Shown here one piece after another: positions 63,894-64,000 of a stretch of DNA of 64,000 bases. The DNA is from JAPOXR01 sp965214695. GTDB lineage: Bacteria; Pseudomonadota; Alphaproteobacteria; Rhodobacterales; Rhodobacteraceae. The stretch spans positions 1,240,001-1,304,000 of the forward strand of contig OZ243967.1 in assembly GCA_965214695.1 (NCBI GenBank), written 5' to 3'. The position numbers were made by a program, and so were the translations under genes. The notes beneath the pieces are model-generated. The model ran no database searches and had not been told where the DNA came from. It was given only the letters and a program-made list of their open reading frames with translations. How positions within the stretch are numbered: position 1 is the stretch's first letter; each line of letters begins with the position of its first letter.

Positions 63894-64000
63894 AACAATT
63901 TTCATTTTCCGCCGCGGCGCTTGCCACCGGGGCCATGCTGTTTGCAGCAGCGGCCCAGGCCGACCGCGGCGCCGATGGCCATGTCAGCCTCATCTACTGG
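63890..64000 (+). CDS. peptide ABC transporter substrate-binding protein, N-terminal part
   Basis: First 37 codons from a GTG, cut by the right edge. AGGAG lies 8 bases upstream. A Sec signal peptide runs to AAAAQA, followed by DRGADGHVSLIYW, the start of a mature SBP_bac_5-type protein. It follows the two ATPases. Confidence 0.8.
   Translation, partial: MKQFSFSAAALATGAMLFAAAAQADRGADGHVSLIYW

Overview
The window is GC-rich, densely coded DNA with GC-biased third codon positions. A CarD regulator, a seven-iron ferredoxin and an SUV3-type helicase sit together at 53.6-57.8 kb, heterotetrameric sarcosine oxidase is present, and a crtE-type prenyl synthase resembles those of purple bacteria. This suggests an alphaproteobacterium; genus cannot be read from the sequence. 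No rRNA, tRNA, CRISPR array or insertion sequence was recognised.

Layout. (1) 0-0.8 kb: the end of an MMPL/RND exporter. (2) 1.2-23.3 kb: a ribosomal-peptide (RiPP) cluster. It has a nitrile-hydratase-leader-type (NHLP) precursor ending Arg-Cys-Cys-Cys, a fused E1-like/YcaO azoline synthetase, a peptide-exporting NHLM transporter (HlyD adaptor, C39 peptidase-ABC and a second ABC), two giant proteins joining an AlkB-type diiron hydroxylase to a degenerate GlnE-like adenylyltransferase region, two paralogous proteins of unknown family, an MpaB/DUF2236 haem oxygenase-like protein, a methyltransferase, an FAD amine oxidase and a GGPP synthase. (3) 23.6-27.1 kb: a defence/toxin patch of less biased composition (VapBC, Fic, a HEPN-like protein, small orphans). 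(4) 27.3-35.3 kb: one leftward run with an aminotransferase and two-subunit sulfopyruvate/phosphonopyruvate-type decarboxylase downstream of soxBDAG and an AhpD-like protein. (5) 35.4-41.6 kb: a VanA-like Rieske oxygenase, a polar amino-acid ABC importer and a MocD/MocE-like desaturase-ferredoxin pair. (6) 42.2-44.5 kb: a zeta-like P-loop protein with a small partner, and a Sel1-repeat protein. (7) 44.8-49.0 kb: an acetylpolyamine amidohydrolase-like protein and a 1055-residue self-sufficient, B12-type reductive dehalogenase with its own flavin/2Fe-2S reductase. (8) 49.3-64 kb: largely housekeeping genes (Kef-type antiporter, cobT/cobS, carD, fdxA, helicase, SCP2, lipase, inositol-phosphatase family, quinone oxidoreductase) and the start of a dipeptide/oligopeptide ABC operon that runs off the right edge.

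How the genes may work together. In the peptide cluster the precursor leader would be recognised by the E1-like domain, YcaO would cyclise the cysteines, oxygenases and the methyltransferase could tailor the product, and the C39-ABC/HlyD/ABC2 set would cut and export it. The C-to-N fusion of AlkB with a GlnE-like region, present twice, is the least expected architecture in the window. In the catabolic part, demethylating oxygenases, sarcosine oxidase and an amino-acid importer point to use of N- or O-methylated small molecules. The reductive dehalogenase needs cobamide, and cobS/cobT lie a few kb away.
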